Origin: DSOS01 sp035286585
GTDB taxonomy: Bacteria > Chloroflexota > Anaerolineae > Anaerolineales > UBA4823
Direction: 5' to 3'
NCBI GenBank assembly: GCA_035286585.1
Contig: DATEDC010000234.1
Location: 1 to 8,310, forward strand
DNA: 8,310 bases
Numbering within the stretch: the first letter of the stretch is position 1; each line of letters starts with the position of its first letter. The notes under the pieces were generated by a model. That model worked only from the letters and a program-made list of their open reading frames with translations. It had not been told where the DNA came from and did not search any database. The translations under genes were made by a program, and so were the position numbers. Of this stretch, positions 1 through 5,051 are shown in pieces.

Positions 1-1
1 G

Positions 2-373
2 ACCACCAGGCTGCTGGACGCCATCCGCAACCCCCACGTGGATGCCATCGGTCACCCTACTGGGCGGCTTATCCCGGATCGCGAGCCGGCCGACCTGGAT
101 ATGGACGCCGTTTTCGCGGCTGCCGCCGAACACGGCCTCGCTCTGGAAATCAACGCCCACCCCTCGCGCCTGGACCTGGACGACATTTACTCCCGGCGAG
201 CTATTGAGCTGGGCATACCCTTGAGCATCAACACGGATGCGCACGCCGAAAGCGACCTGGACCTGCTCCACTTTGGGGTCGCCACCGCCCGCCGGGGCTG
301 GGTGCAGGCCGGGCAGGTCATCAACGCCTGGGATACCCGGCGGCTGCTGAGCTGGCTGGGGCAAATTCCTTGA
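2..373 (+). CDS. polX: PolX-type DNA polymerase/3'-5' exonuclease, C-terminal PHP domain (5' truncated by window)
   Basis: The reading frame is open from the first bases of the window, so this is the 3' end of a longer gene. The visible residues are the end of a PHP phosphoesterase domain: IGHPTGRLI, then LEINAHPSRLDL, then INTDAHAESDLDLLHFGV and ARRGW before a short tail. The His in IGHPTG, the Glu/Asn of EINAHP and the Asp/His of NTDAH are the expected metal-site residues. In bacterial PolX this domain follows a family X polymerase core and supplies Mn-dependent 3'-5' exonuclease activity in base-excision or gap repair. The polymerase half lies outside the window, so a stand-alone PHP histidinol-phosphatase-like protein is the alternative, but the RLI/DLDL spacing is typical of PolX. 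The stop codon at 371-373 overlaps the -35 box of the next candidate promoter. Confidence 0.87.
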   Translation, partial: TTRLLDAIRNPHVDAIGHPTGRLIPDREPADLDMDAVFAAAAEHGLALEINAHPSRLDLDDIYSRRAIELGIPLSINTDAHAESDLDLLHFGVATARRGWVQAGQVINAWDTRRLLSWLGQIP

Positions 374-399
374 CACCCATTCGCTTTGCGTGGTAGACT
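370..399 (+). promoter_or_regulatory. Candidate sigma70-type promoter for the 400-626 unit
   Basis: A perfect TTGACA (370-375) is followed after 18 bases by TAGACT (394-399, 4 of 6 matches to TATAAT). The -35 box overlaps the polX stop codon. A start near 406 is predicted. It fits the downstream SD, short ORF and terminator, which all read in the same direction. Confidence 0.5.
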
Positions 400-495
400 C
401 CACTCCGTGCCTGGTAATTGAACCCTTGCTGTCGAACCAGCCAACGATTCAGGATCCAGAGGCACACATCCTGGTGAATAAGGAGGCGCACTCAT

Positions 496-564
496 ATGCA
501 TAACGATATCTGCCGAAGTGTTGATACTCACATCGTCTGGGTGCGCCTGCCGTTTGCCCTGTAA
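496..564 (+). CDS. Putative 22-aa small protein or leader peptide
   Basis: An ATG at 496 is preceded at 9-base spacing by TAAGGAGG (479-486), one of the best SD sequences in the window, and the frame runs 22 codons to TAA at 562-564. The peptide begins MHNDICRSVD and ends VRLPFAL. It has no signal peptide, no transmembrane segment and no run of one amino acid of the kind used in classical attenuation leaders. The start sits inside the loop of a hairpin (484-494/538-548) that covers half the SD, so translation could be structure-controlled. A terminator follows 28 bases after the stop. No family is recognised. The SD and position are seen; the idea that it is translated is inference. Confidence 0.35.
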   Translation: MHNDICRSVDTHIVWVRLPFAL

Positions 565-592
565 ATCTTCCCGTTAAATTGTTCTAAAACGA

Positions 593-626
593 CCGCAGGT
601 GCGCCCTCGCCCTGCGGTTTTGTTTT
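593..626 (+). terminator. Rho-independent terminator
   Basis: A 7-bp GC-rich stem CCGCAGG (593-599) / CCTGCGG (611-617) with an 11-base loop is followed directly by TTTTGTTTT (618-626). It lies upstream of the RIO kinase gene, so it either closes the small unit before it or attenuates read-through into that gene. Confidence 0.75.
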
Positions 627-695
627 CTCGCCAGCCTGGGTGGATTATGGCGGTTTATCCGCCCTCCGCCCTCTGACGATCGACAGGAAGTGACA

Positions 696-717
696 TGCCG
701 TGGGACTTCTCACGGCA
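696..717 (+). promoter_or_regulatory. Hairpin in the RIO kinase leader
   Basis: A 7-bp stem TGCCGTG (696-702) / CACGGCA (711-717) with an 8-base loop lies 21 bases before the kinase ATG and is not followed by a T-run, so it is not a terminator. It overlaps a 13-codon ORF (695-736) and may influence translation initiation. A smaller GC stem 649-653/659-663 lies upstream. Confidence 0.3.
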
Positions 718-738
718 GGTCGATTTAAAGGGATAAAG

Positions 739-1752
739 ATGCCTAAACTGAACCTCAAACTGTTCCATGATGAAGAGTACGAATTCGAGCAGACCCGGCG
801 GCCTAAACGAAGACCGGGCGCAAAGCCCGTCCGTAAGCCAGGAGTCGCCTCGGAGCTGACTGAACAGAAAGACGTGATCGATACCTATAAGTTCTCCTAC
901 CGCGCCTCACGCCACGAGCGCCTCTGGATCATCGACTCGCTGAGCGGCTTTTACGAGCAGCAGTGGTTCAGCGATGTCCTGCGCCTGGTCAAAGGCGGCA
1001 AAGAAGCCACTGTGTACCAGTGCCTGGGCAGCGCCGCGACCGGCGACCGTTACCTGGCGGCGAAGATTTACCGCCCGCGCCAGTTCCGCCACCTGAGGAA
1101 AGACCATCTCTACCGGGAGGGACGGGCGAATCTCGACGCGGACGGCAACCCCATCACGGAGGACGGCATGCTGAACGCCATCCGCAAGCGCAGCGCCTAT
1201 GGGCTTCAACTGGCGCACACTTCCTGGCTGGCGCACGAGTATAATGCCTTGCAGGTTCTCCACGCCGCCGGCGGTGACGTGCCCGCTCCATACGCCGCCT
1301 CAGATAACTGCATCTTGATGGAGTACGTGGGTGGCGATAACCTGGCGGCTCCGGCGTTGATCGAGATCGAGTTGGAGCCCGACGAAGCGCAGCCCCTGTT
1401 CGCTCGCGTGCTGAAAAACATCGAGCTCATGCTTGCCAAGGACCTGGTGCACGCCGACCTCTCCGCCTACAATATCTTGTACTGGCAGGGGGAAATCAAG
1501 TTGATCGATTTCCCTCAGGTGATCCATCCGGATCGTAACAGCAATGCGTACCAGATCTTTGCCCGCGATGTCAGCCGGGTGTGCGAATATTTTGCTCGCC
1601 TGGGCGTGCCCTCGAAGCCGCGCAGGATCGCTGCCGAGCTGTGGACGGCGTTCAATCGCCGCCTCCATCCCGATGTCCACCCCGCCCTGCTGGATGACCA
1701 GGACGAGCGGGACCGGGCTTACTGGGATAAGCTGGTCGATGAACGCGGTTAA
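739..1752 (+). CDS. RIO1-family atypical serine kinase/ATPase
   Basis: The 337-residue protein carries the RIO kinase signature in order: glycine-rich loop VKGGKEATVY (residues 84-93), ATP-binding Lys109 in LAAKIYR, helix-C Glu167 in HEYNAL, hinge MEYVGG (194-199), catalytic loop HADLSAYNIL (238-247, Asp240 and Asn245) and the metal-binding Asp257 in the RIO-type IDFPQ. All key residues are present, so it should be active. In eukaryotes and archaea RIO1 acts in small-subunit ribosome maturation; the bacterial role is not established. Residues 20-33 form a basic segment (RRPKRRPGAKPVRK) that could contact RNA. I chose ATG 739 because AAAGGG lies just upstream and the protein then starts cleanly; a GTG at 700 would add 13 residues that overlap a hairpin. 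The gene stands apart from polX, separated by a terminator, and is followed after 76 bases by the CAP/LysM gene. Confidence 0.88.
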   Translation: MPKLNLKLFHDEEYEFEQTRRPKRRPGAKPVRKPGVASELTEQKDVIDTYKFSYRASRHERLWIIDSLSGFYEQQWFSDVLRLVKGGKEATVYQCLGSAATGDRYLAAKIYRPRQFRHLRKDHLYREGRANLDADGNPITEDGMLNAIRKRSAYGLQLAHTSWLAHEYNALQVLHAAGGDVPAPYAASDNCILMEYVGGDNLAAPALIEIELEPDEAQPLFARVLKNIELMLAKDLVHADLSAYNILYWQGEIKLIDFPQVIHPDRNSNAYQIFARDVSRVCEYFARLGVPSKPRRIAAELWTAFNRRLHPDVHPALLDDQDERDRAYWDKLVDERG

Positions 1753-1772
1753 GGATATTGGCTCGTTTTTGG

Positions 1773-1781
1773 TGTTATCAT
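1773..1781 (+). promoter_or_regulatory. Weak candidate extended -10 promoter for the CAP/LysM gene
   Basis: TGTTATCAT is an extended -10 element (TG at 1773-1774 and TATCAT at 1776-1781) in the 76-base gap before the CAP/LysM gene. I see no matching -35 box at normal distance. Co-transcription from the kinase gene is equally possible. Confidence 0.25.
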
Positions 1782-1828
1782 TCGAGTGTGCCGGGAAAAC
1801 GTAAACCTGAACCATTGCGACGTATGCG

Positions 1829-2875
1829 ATGAAAAGAACCAGCTGGCTTGCCTCGCTCTTATTTCTGCTCGCCGCGCTGCTGTGGACGAACCTGCTCACG
1901 CTGGGGGTTACTCCCGCCGCGGCCAGGCTGAGTAGCGGAAGCGAACTGGTCCAGGCGGTCAACCGGTTGCGCCGGAACAATGGTTTGCCTGCCTACCAGG
2001 TCAATAATATCTTGATGGCGGTTGCGCAGGCCCACAGCGATTACCAGGCTTCTATCGGCAGTGTCACGCATACCGGTCCCGGGGGAAGCCGGCCGCGCGA
2101 TCGGGCGCTGGCAGCCGGCTACGGCGGCGGCGGGACGATCTTTATCTCGGAAAATATTGCCGGAGGGCGCGATTTATCTGCCCAGGGTGCGGTTCAATGG
2201 TGGCAAGGGGATGCGCCCCACTTGAATACCATGCTGTCCCCAAACTATCAGGATGTGGGCGCCGGGGCGGCAACCGCGGGCGGGGTGACCTACTACACCC
2301 TGGATGCCGCCTATATCGCCGGCGCCGCTGCCCCGCCGGCGAACAACACCGCCGCTCCGGGGACGGCAGCCGCCGTCATCCCCGGACCAACTGCGGTCGC
2401 CATTATCCCGGTCCAGGCGGCTACCCCCAAGCCGGATGGCTCGATCATCCACGTGGTTCAGCAGGGGCAGGCGCCCTGGAATATCGCCGCCGCTTACAAG
2501 ATCAGCCTGGACGAGCTTTACGCCCTCAACAGTCTGACGCCTGGCTCGTTCATCTACCCGGGAGACAAGCTGATCATCAAATTGGCGAGCGCAACCGCTA
2601 CCCCTGCTGAAAGCGCTGCCTCTCCCACCCCGAGCGCCTCGCCCACGAAGACGCCCTCTCCCCGACCGCGAACGCCCACTCCGGCGGCTCTGGCTGCGGC
2701 GGCTACGTCAGTACCTCGGATCGAGGGGGATCAGCAGGCGGACCAGCCGCGGCAGCCGTCCGCCTTGGCGAACCCGAATGACAGCCCCGACCCTCTTCTG
2801 GTAGCCATTGCAGCCTTGATGACGCTGGGGATAGGCTTGCTGTTTTTAGGCAGTATTTTGAACCGCCGGGCGTGA
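1829..2875 (+). CDS. Secreted CAP (SCP/PR1-like) domain protein with LysM domain and C-terminal membrane anchor
   Basis: The 348-residue protein has an N-terminal signal peptide (residues 1-32, KR then a long hydrophobic run ending TPAAA). A CAP domain follows at about 37-165 with the family landmarks AQAHSDY (His69), VTHTG (His81), SENIA (Glu108) and APHLNTML (His131). A LysM domain lies at 206-252 (HVVQQGQAPWNIAAAYKIS to YPGDKLII). Next is a low-complexity Ser/Thr/Pro/Ala linker (255-320), then a hydrophobic helix at 323-343 with a short NRRA tail. The architecture says it is exported, binds peptidoglycan or a related glycan through LysM, and stays tethered to the membrane by its C-terminus. 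The catalytic or binding role of bacterial CAP (YkwD-like) domains is poorly defined. The ATG at 1829 has no strong SD but places the Lys-Arg correctly before the signal core. It shares the LysM and TP-rich linker style with the gene at 3731. Confidence 0.85.
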   Translation: MKRTSWLASLLFLLAALLWTNLLTLGVTPAAARLSSGSELVQAVNRLRRNNGLPAYQVNNILMAVAQAHSDYQASIGSVTHTGPGGSRPRDRALAAGYGGGGTIFISENIAGGRDLSAQGAVQWWQGDAPHLNTMLSPNYQDVGAGAATAGGVTYYTLDAAYIAGAAAPPANNTAAPGTAAAVIPGPTAVAIIPVQAATPKPDGSIIHVVQQGQAPWNIAAAYKISLDELYALNSLTPGSFIYPGDKLIIKLASATATPAESAASPTPSASPTKTPSPRPRTPTPAALAAAATSVPRIEGDQQADQPRQPSALANPNDSPDPLLVAIAALMTLGIGLLFLGSILNRRA

Positions 2876-2936
2876 TGCTCGTTTGCACGCATCTGGCGTC
2901 GAATGAGCAGCGTCATCCCCCTCGCGCCCGAGAATT

Positions 2937-3078
2937 AAAACGACCGCCGGACGTGGGGGGGGCACGCCCGGCAATCTAAGGAGGTCCACCGGATGCTGTC
3001 AACACGGGGGGGGCGTGCTGCGAGCATCTCCGGAGGCAGACACCTGATATACCAGTAAAAGGGAGGGCAGGTGTCAAT
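2937..3078 (-). ncRNA. Predicted small RNA with C7 apical loops and anti-SD-like single-stranded segments
   Basis: Read on the - strand this is three hairpins in a row: 3075-3068/3046-3039 (8 bp); 3033-3014/3006-2989 (4 bp, 2-base bulge, 5 bp, 2x2 internal loop, 7 bp) with a CCCCCCC loop; and 2972-2963/2955-2946 (10 bp) also with a CCCCCCC loop. Two pairs, A2951/C2967 and A3002/C3018, are mismatches on the + strand but G-U wobbles on the - strand, favouring a - strand RNA. The unpaired parts are pyrimidine-rich: CCUCCCUUUU in the first loop and ACCUCCUUA (2985-2977) between hairpins two and three, the latter identical to the usual 16S rRNA 3' tail. A promoter lies immediately upstream (3113-3085). 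TTTT at 2940-2937, 5 bases after the last stem, could serve as an imperfect terminator. No known family is recognised. It could instead be 3' UTR of the NYN gene. Confidence 0.4.
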
Positions 3079-3084
3079 GGTTAA

Positions 3085-3113
3085 AATATACCCGATTACC
3101 TGAAAGATTTCAT
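3085..3113 (-). promoter_or_regulatory. Candidate promoter for the predicted - strand small RNA
   Basis: On the - strand ATGAAA (3113-3108, 4 of 6 to TTGACA) is followed after exactly 17 bases by TATATT (3090-3085, 5 of 6 to TATAAT). The predicted start is an A at about 3078, three bases before the first hairpin begins. It lies between the NYN stop codon (3144) and the hairpins. Confidence 0.4.
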
Positions 3114-3143
3114 TAAAATTAGATTAGAGTTGTCCGAATTATC

Positions 3144-3632
3144 CTATTCCTCCCCCTCCCCCTGCTCAGAGCCGAACATCGCCAGCCAATCCTCGACCTC
3201 TTCAGGTCGCAGCGCGAGCTCCGCTCGTAATTCGTTTTCTGTCGCCGAGGGGTGCAAGGCTTCCTGGAGCGTGCTCGCGAATGTCTCCCCGCTGATCGAT
3301 TTCACCCCCCGGGCTCGCGCCGCCTCTTGCACCTGCCGGTCTGAGCTGACGACGATAAAGTTGCGCCTCGCGCCTCCCAATTGCTCCAGACGGTGTTCGA
3401 TGGCCTGGTCGGCGGTTTGCTCCTGGCGGACGAATCGGGCTTTCACCCTCCCGAAAACTCGGGCGCGGGGTTGACCGGGCGGAGCGTTGTCAAAGAAAAC
3501 CTCCACGGTTTTTCGGCGGCGGCGGCAGAATTCTTGCAACAGCTCGATAAGCTGCATCTCGTCGTCCGCTGATTCCAGGCTCAACCCCCGTATTTTGGGT
3601 ATCAGGTTGTGTCCATCGATCAGGTAAGCCAT
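3144..3632 (-). CDS. YacP-like NYN (PIN-fold) domain ribonuclease-family protein
   Basis: The 162-residue protein begins MAYLIDGHNLIP, the hallmark start of YacP-type NYN domains, with Asp6 and Asn9 at the active site. Further acidic positions are Asp48 (EVFFDNAPPG), Asp75 (TADQAIEHRL) and Asp98 (VVSSDRQVQEAARARG), giving the PIN-like metal cluster. A C-terminal tail follows, with LRPEEVEDWLAMFG and an acidic end. In Bacillus, YacP/Rae1 is a ribosome-associated endoribonuclease; the equivalent role here is inference. I start it at 3632 rather than further upstream because the family begins with this Met and because the promoter (TTGACG-17-TACAAT) predicts a transcript start at about 3633, i.e. 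a leaderless mRNA. An in-frame Met three codons earlier (3641) lies within the -10 box. The gene is divergent from the LysM/LTD gene and convergent with the CAP gene. Confidence 0.86.
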   Translation of the reverse strand: MAYLIDGHNLIPKIRGLSLESADDEMQLIELLQEFCRRRRKTVEVFFDNAPPGQPRARVFGRVKARFVRQEQTADQAIEHRLEQLGGARRNFIVVSSDRQVQEAARARGVKSISGETFASTLQEALHPSATENELRAELALRPEEVEDWLAMFGSEQGEGEE

Positions 3633-3639
3633 GCTGAAC

Positions 3640-3668
3640 ATTGTATTGATAAACCAAATTCGCGTCAA
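3640..3668 (-). promoter_or_regulatory. Promoter of the NYN gene, predicted leaderless
   Basis: On the - strand TTGACG (3668-3663) and TACAAT (3645-3640) are separated by exactly 17 bases, each matching consensus at 5 of 6 positions. Initiation 7 bases downstream falls at about 3633, adjacent to the ATG at 3632-3630. No SD precedes that ATG. Confidence 0.6.
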
Positions 3669-3683
3669 TGCCGCTTTCCTGGA

Positions 3684-3712
3684 TTGTCCCTTTTCCAGGA
3701 TTATGCTATGAT
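3684..3712 (+). promoter_or_regulatory. Promoter of the LysM/lamin-tail gene
   Basis: TTGTCC (3684-3689), a 17-base spacer and TATGAT (3707-3712) form a sigma70-type promoter with an extended TG motif (TGC just before the -10). The predicted start near 3719 leaves a very short 5' UTR carrying GGGGAG (3718-3723) as SD. It is back to back with the NYN promoter. Confidence 0.55.
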
Positions 3713-3730
3713 TTGCCGGGGAGCGCTGCA

Positions 3731-4516
3731 ATGAGGCAAACGAAACGCCTGTTGTATTACCTGCTAATCAATATCCTGGTATCTGCCTGCACAACGACCG
3801 TTGTGCTGTTTGTTTGGGATAGGACCCAGGCGCCCGTGTCGTTGTTTACCCGGCGCACGCCAACATCGAGCAGCATCAGCACTCCCCCGGCTAACCCTGG
3901 CGCTGCTCAATCCCCAGCGACGATGCAGCCGGTTGCGCCTGTCAGCACGCCGATTGCCACTCAGGAGCAGAATCTTGAGCCATACGAGGTCCAATTTGGC
4001 GATACACTCGGCCTGATTGCCCAAAAGTTCGATGTGGACATCCAGGAGTTGATGGATGTGAATCAGATCTCCGACCCGAATTCTCTCTCGGTTGGGATGG
4101 TCTTATACATTCCGGTGACGCCGGAGACGCCGCCCACTTCGATCCCCTCGCCCACCAGCGTCAACACCCCGGCTGTATCCGCTTCTCCCGCCGGACCGGG
4201 AAGAGAGGCAGGGGCGATCATCACTGGGGTCATCGGGGTGGGCAATCTAGAATCCGAGCGCGTCTTCATCACCCGGACGGGTGACGGCGAGCTTTCTCTG
4301 GCTGGCTGGCAGCTCGAGGATGAAGACGGCAATACATTTACTTTTCCACAGCTCATCCTCTTTAAAGATGGCGGCATCAATGTCTGGACCACCTCAGGCT
4401 CGCCAAACGTGATCGATTTATATTGGGGCTTGACTGCCCCAGTTTGGAAAGCAGGCGAGCGCGCCGTACTGCGCGATGCCCAGGGGAGAATAAAGGACGA
4501 GTTCACCATACCTTGA
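3731..4516 (+). CDS. Membrane-anchored LysM and lamin-tail (LTD) domain protein
   Basis: The 261-residue protein starts at ATG 3731, preceded by GGGGAG at 7 bases. An upstream in-frame start at 3668 lies within the promoter and is not used here. Residues 7-29 form a hydrophobic helix after an RQTKR start, most likely a signal anchor. LVSAC (16-20) resembles a lipobox, but the hydrophobic run continues past the Cys, so a lipoprotein is less likely. A Thr/Ser/Pro-rich linker leads to one LysM domain at about 84-128 (YEVQFGDTLGLIAQKFDVD to VGMVLYIPV). After a second TP-rich linker an immunoglobulin-like lamin-tail domain occupies about 162-258, shown by ERVFITRTGDGELSLAGWQLEDEDGN, FTFPQ and YWGLTAPVWKAGERAVLRDAQG. 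It should face outside the cell, bound to the wall by LysM. The LTD function in bacteria is unknown, possibly adhesion or scaffolding. The stop is 41 bases before the next gene. Confidence 0.85.
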   Translation: MRQTKRLLYYLLINILVSACTTTVVLFVWDRTQAPVSLFTRRTPTSSSISTPPANPGAAQSPATMQPVAPVSTPIATQEQNLEPYEVQFGDTLGLIAQKFDVDIQELMDVNQISDPNSLSVGMVLYIPVTPETPPTSIPSPTSVNTPAVSASPAGPGREAGAIITGVIGVGNLESERVFITRTGDGELSLAGWQLEDEDGNTFTFPQLILFKDGGINVWTTSGSPNVIDLYWGLTAPVWKAGERAVLRDAQGRIKDEFTIP

Positions 4517-4557
4517 TGCTCTGTTGGCGTTGGGGTCATTTCGGGAGCAGTGCACCC

Positions 4558-5016
4558 ATGGCGAATATTGAGGAGCATATCCGCAAGGCGATTGAAGAAG
4601 GCAAGTTCGAAAATCTACCGGGTATGGGCAAACCGCTGCAGCTCGATGAGAATCCCTTCGAGGACCCCGGTTGGCGACTGGCGCATCGCGTGCTGAAAAA
4701 CGCCGGCTTTACCTTGCCGTGGCTGGAAACGCGCCGCGAGATCGAGGCTGCCCTGGCTGCGGCCCGAAATGAGCTGAAACGCGCCTGGCGCTGGCAGGCT
4801 GAGGCTCGCCAGCGAGGCGTTCCCACGGCTGAAATCAGCCAGCAGTGGGAGCGCGACGTGGAGACCTTCGAGCGGCAAATTGGGGAGATCAACAAGCACA
4901 TCAGCGCCTACAATCTGGAGGTCCCCTCAGACCGCTTCCAGCTAGCCATCCTCAGCGTTGAACGCGAGCTGTGGTTGACCACCTCAGATCAATCTGATAC
5001 ACTAGCGGGTACATAA
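4558..5016 (+). CDS. DnaJ-homologue subfamily C member 28 conserved domain protein (DUF1992)
   Basis: The 152-residue protein has the DUF1992/DJC28 signature near its N-terminus: IEEHIRKAIEEGKFENLPGMGKPLQLDENPFE... is followed by WRLAHRVLKNAGFTLPWLE (about 39-57). The remainder is helical and charged, with Arg/Glu/Ala-rich segments suggesting a helical bundle or coiled coil. No J domain (HPD motif) is present, as is usual for bacterial members. The function is unknown. ATG 4558 is preceded by GGGAG at 4543-4547, and the family alignment begins here; a longer frame from 4423 overlaps the previous gene and is not supported. A promoter for dnaX (4975-5003) is embedded in its last codons. Confidence 0.85.
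   Translation: MANIEEHIRKAIEEGKFENLPGMGKPLQLDENPFEDPGWRLAHRVLKNAGFTLPWLETRREIEAALAAARNELKRAWRWQAEARQRGVPTAEISQQWERDVETFERQIGEINKHISAYNLEVPSDRFQLAILSVERELWLTTSDQSDTLAGT
4975..5003 (+). promoter_or_regulatory. Promoter of the dnaX-ybaB-recR operon
   Basis: TTGACC (4975-4980, 5 of 6), a 17-base spacer and TACACT (4998-5003, 4 of 6) with an extended TGA before the -10 lie inside the end of the DUF1992 gene. Transcription should start near 5010, about 42 bases before dnaX. Confidence 0.5.
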
Positions 5017-5051
5017 TTTCTTCGGATTTACCGCGACCAACAGAAAGCTTC

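Larger units (their letters stand above)
406..626 (+). ncRNA. Predicted structured short transcript (leader RNA or sRNA) of unknown family
   Basis: This stretch has no recognisable conserved gene but is densely structured on the + strand. Visible pairings are 411-415 with 436-440, 450-455 with 468-473, and an 11-bp stem 484-494 with 538-548 extended inside by 503-507 with 532-536. The 11-bp stem contains a T492/G540 pair, which is a G-U wobble on the + strand but an A-C mismatch on the other strand, favouring + transcription. The stem buries half of an SD and holds a start codon in its loop. The unit ends at a strong terminator. I do not recognise it as 6S RNA, SRP RNA, tmRNA or a known riboswitch. 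It may be an independent small mRNA/sRNA or an attenuating leader for the RIO kinase gene. Confidence 0.35.

Noticed and set aside
187..531. 114-codon open frame on the - strand across the polX end and the following leader
   Set aside because: It is antisense to PHP-domain motifs and no SD or family is evident.
406..626. 6S RNA, SRP RNA or a known riboswitch
   Set aside because: The 5' and 3' ends do not pair as in 6S RNA, and no SRP tetraloop/GGAAG core or known riboswitch core is visible.
1300..1980. 226-codon open frame on the - strand across the end of the RIO kinase gene
   Set aside because: It is antisense to a clearly conserved kinase catalytic domain, crosses into the CAP gene leader, has no recognisable domain and reflects GC-rich third positions.
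3039..3075. Hairpin considered as a terminator for the NYN or CAP gene
   Set aside because: The 8-bp stem is not followed by a T-run on either strand, and it has a 21-base loop.
2876..3143. Miniature transposable element or IS remnant
   Set aside because: The region has hairpins but no terminal inverted repeats bounding the whole segment and no target-site duplication that I can see.
3668..3730. N-terminal extension of the LysM/LTD protein from an ATG at 3668
   Set aside because: It would begin upstream of and read through the extended -10 promoter; ATG 3731 has the SD and gives a clean membrane anchor.
3633..3731. Longer N-terminus for the NYN protein up to 3731
   Set aside because: The extension includes the gene's own promoter and the family starts at MAYLIDGHNL.
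4423..4557. Upstream start for the DUF1992 protein
   Set aside because: It overlaps the lamin-tail domain coding sequence and adds residues outside the family; ATG 4558 has an SD.
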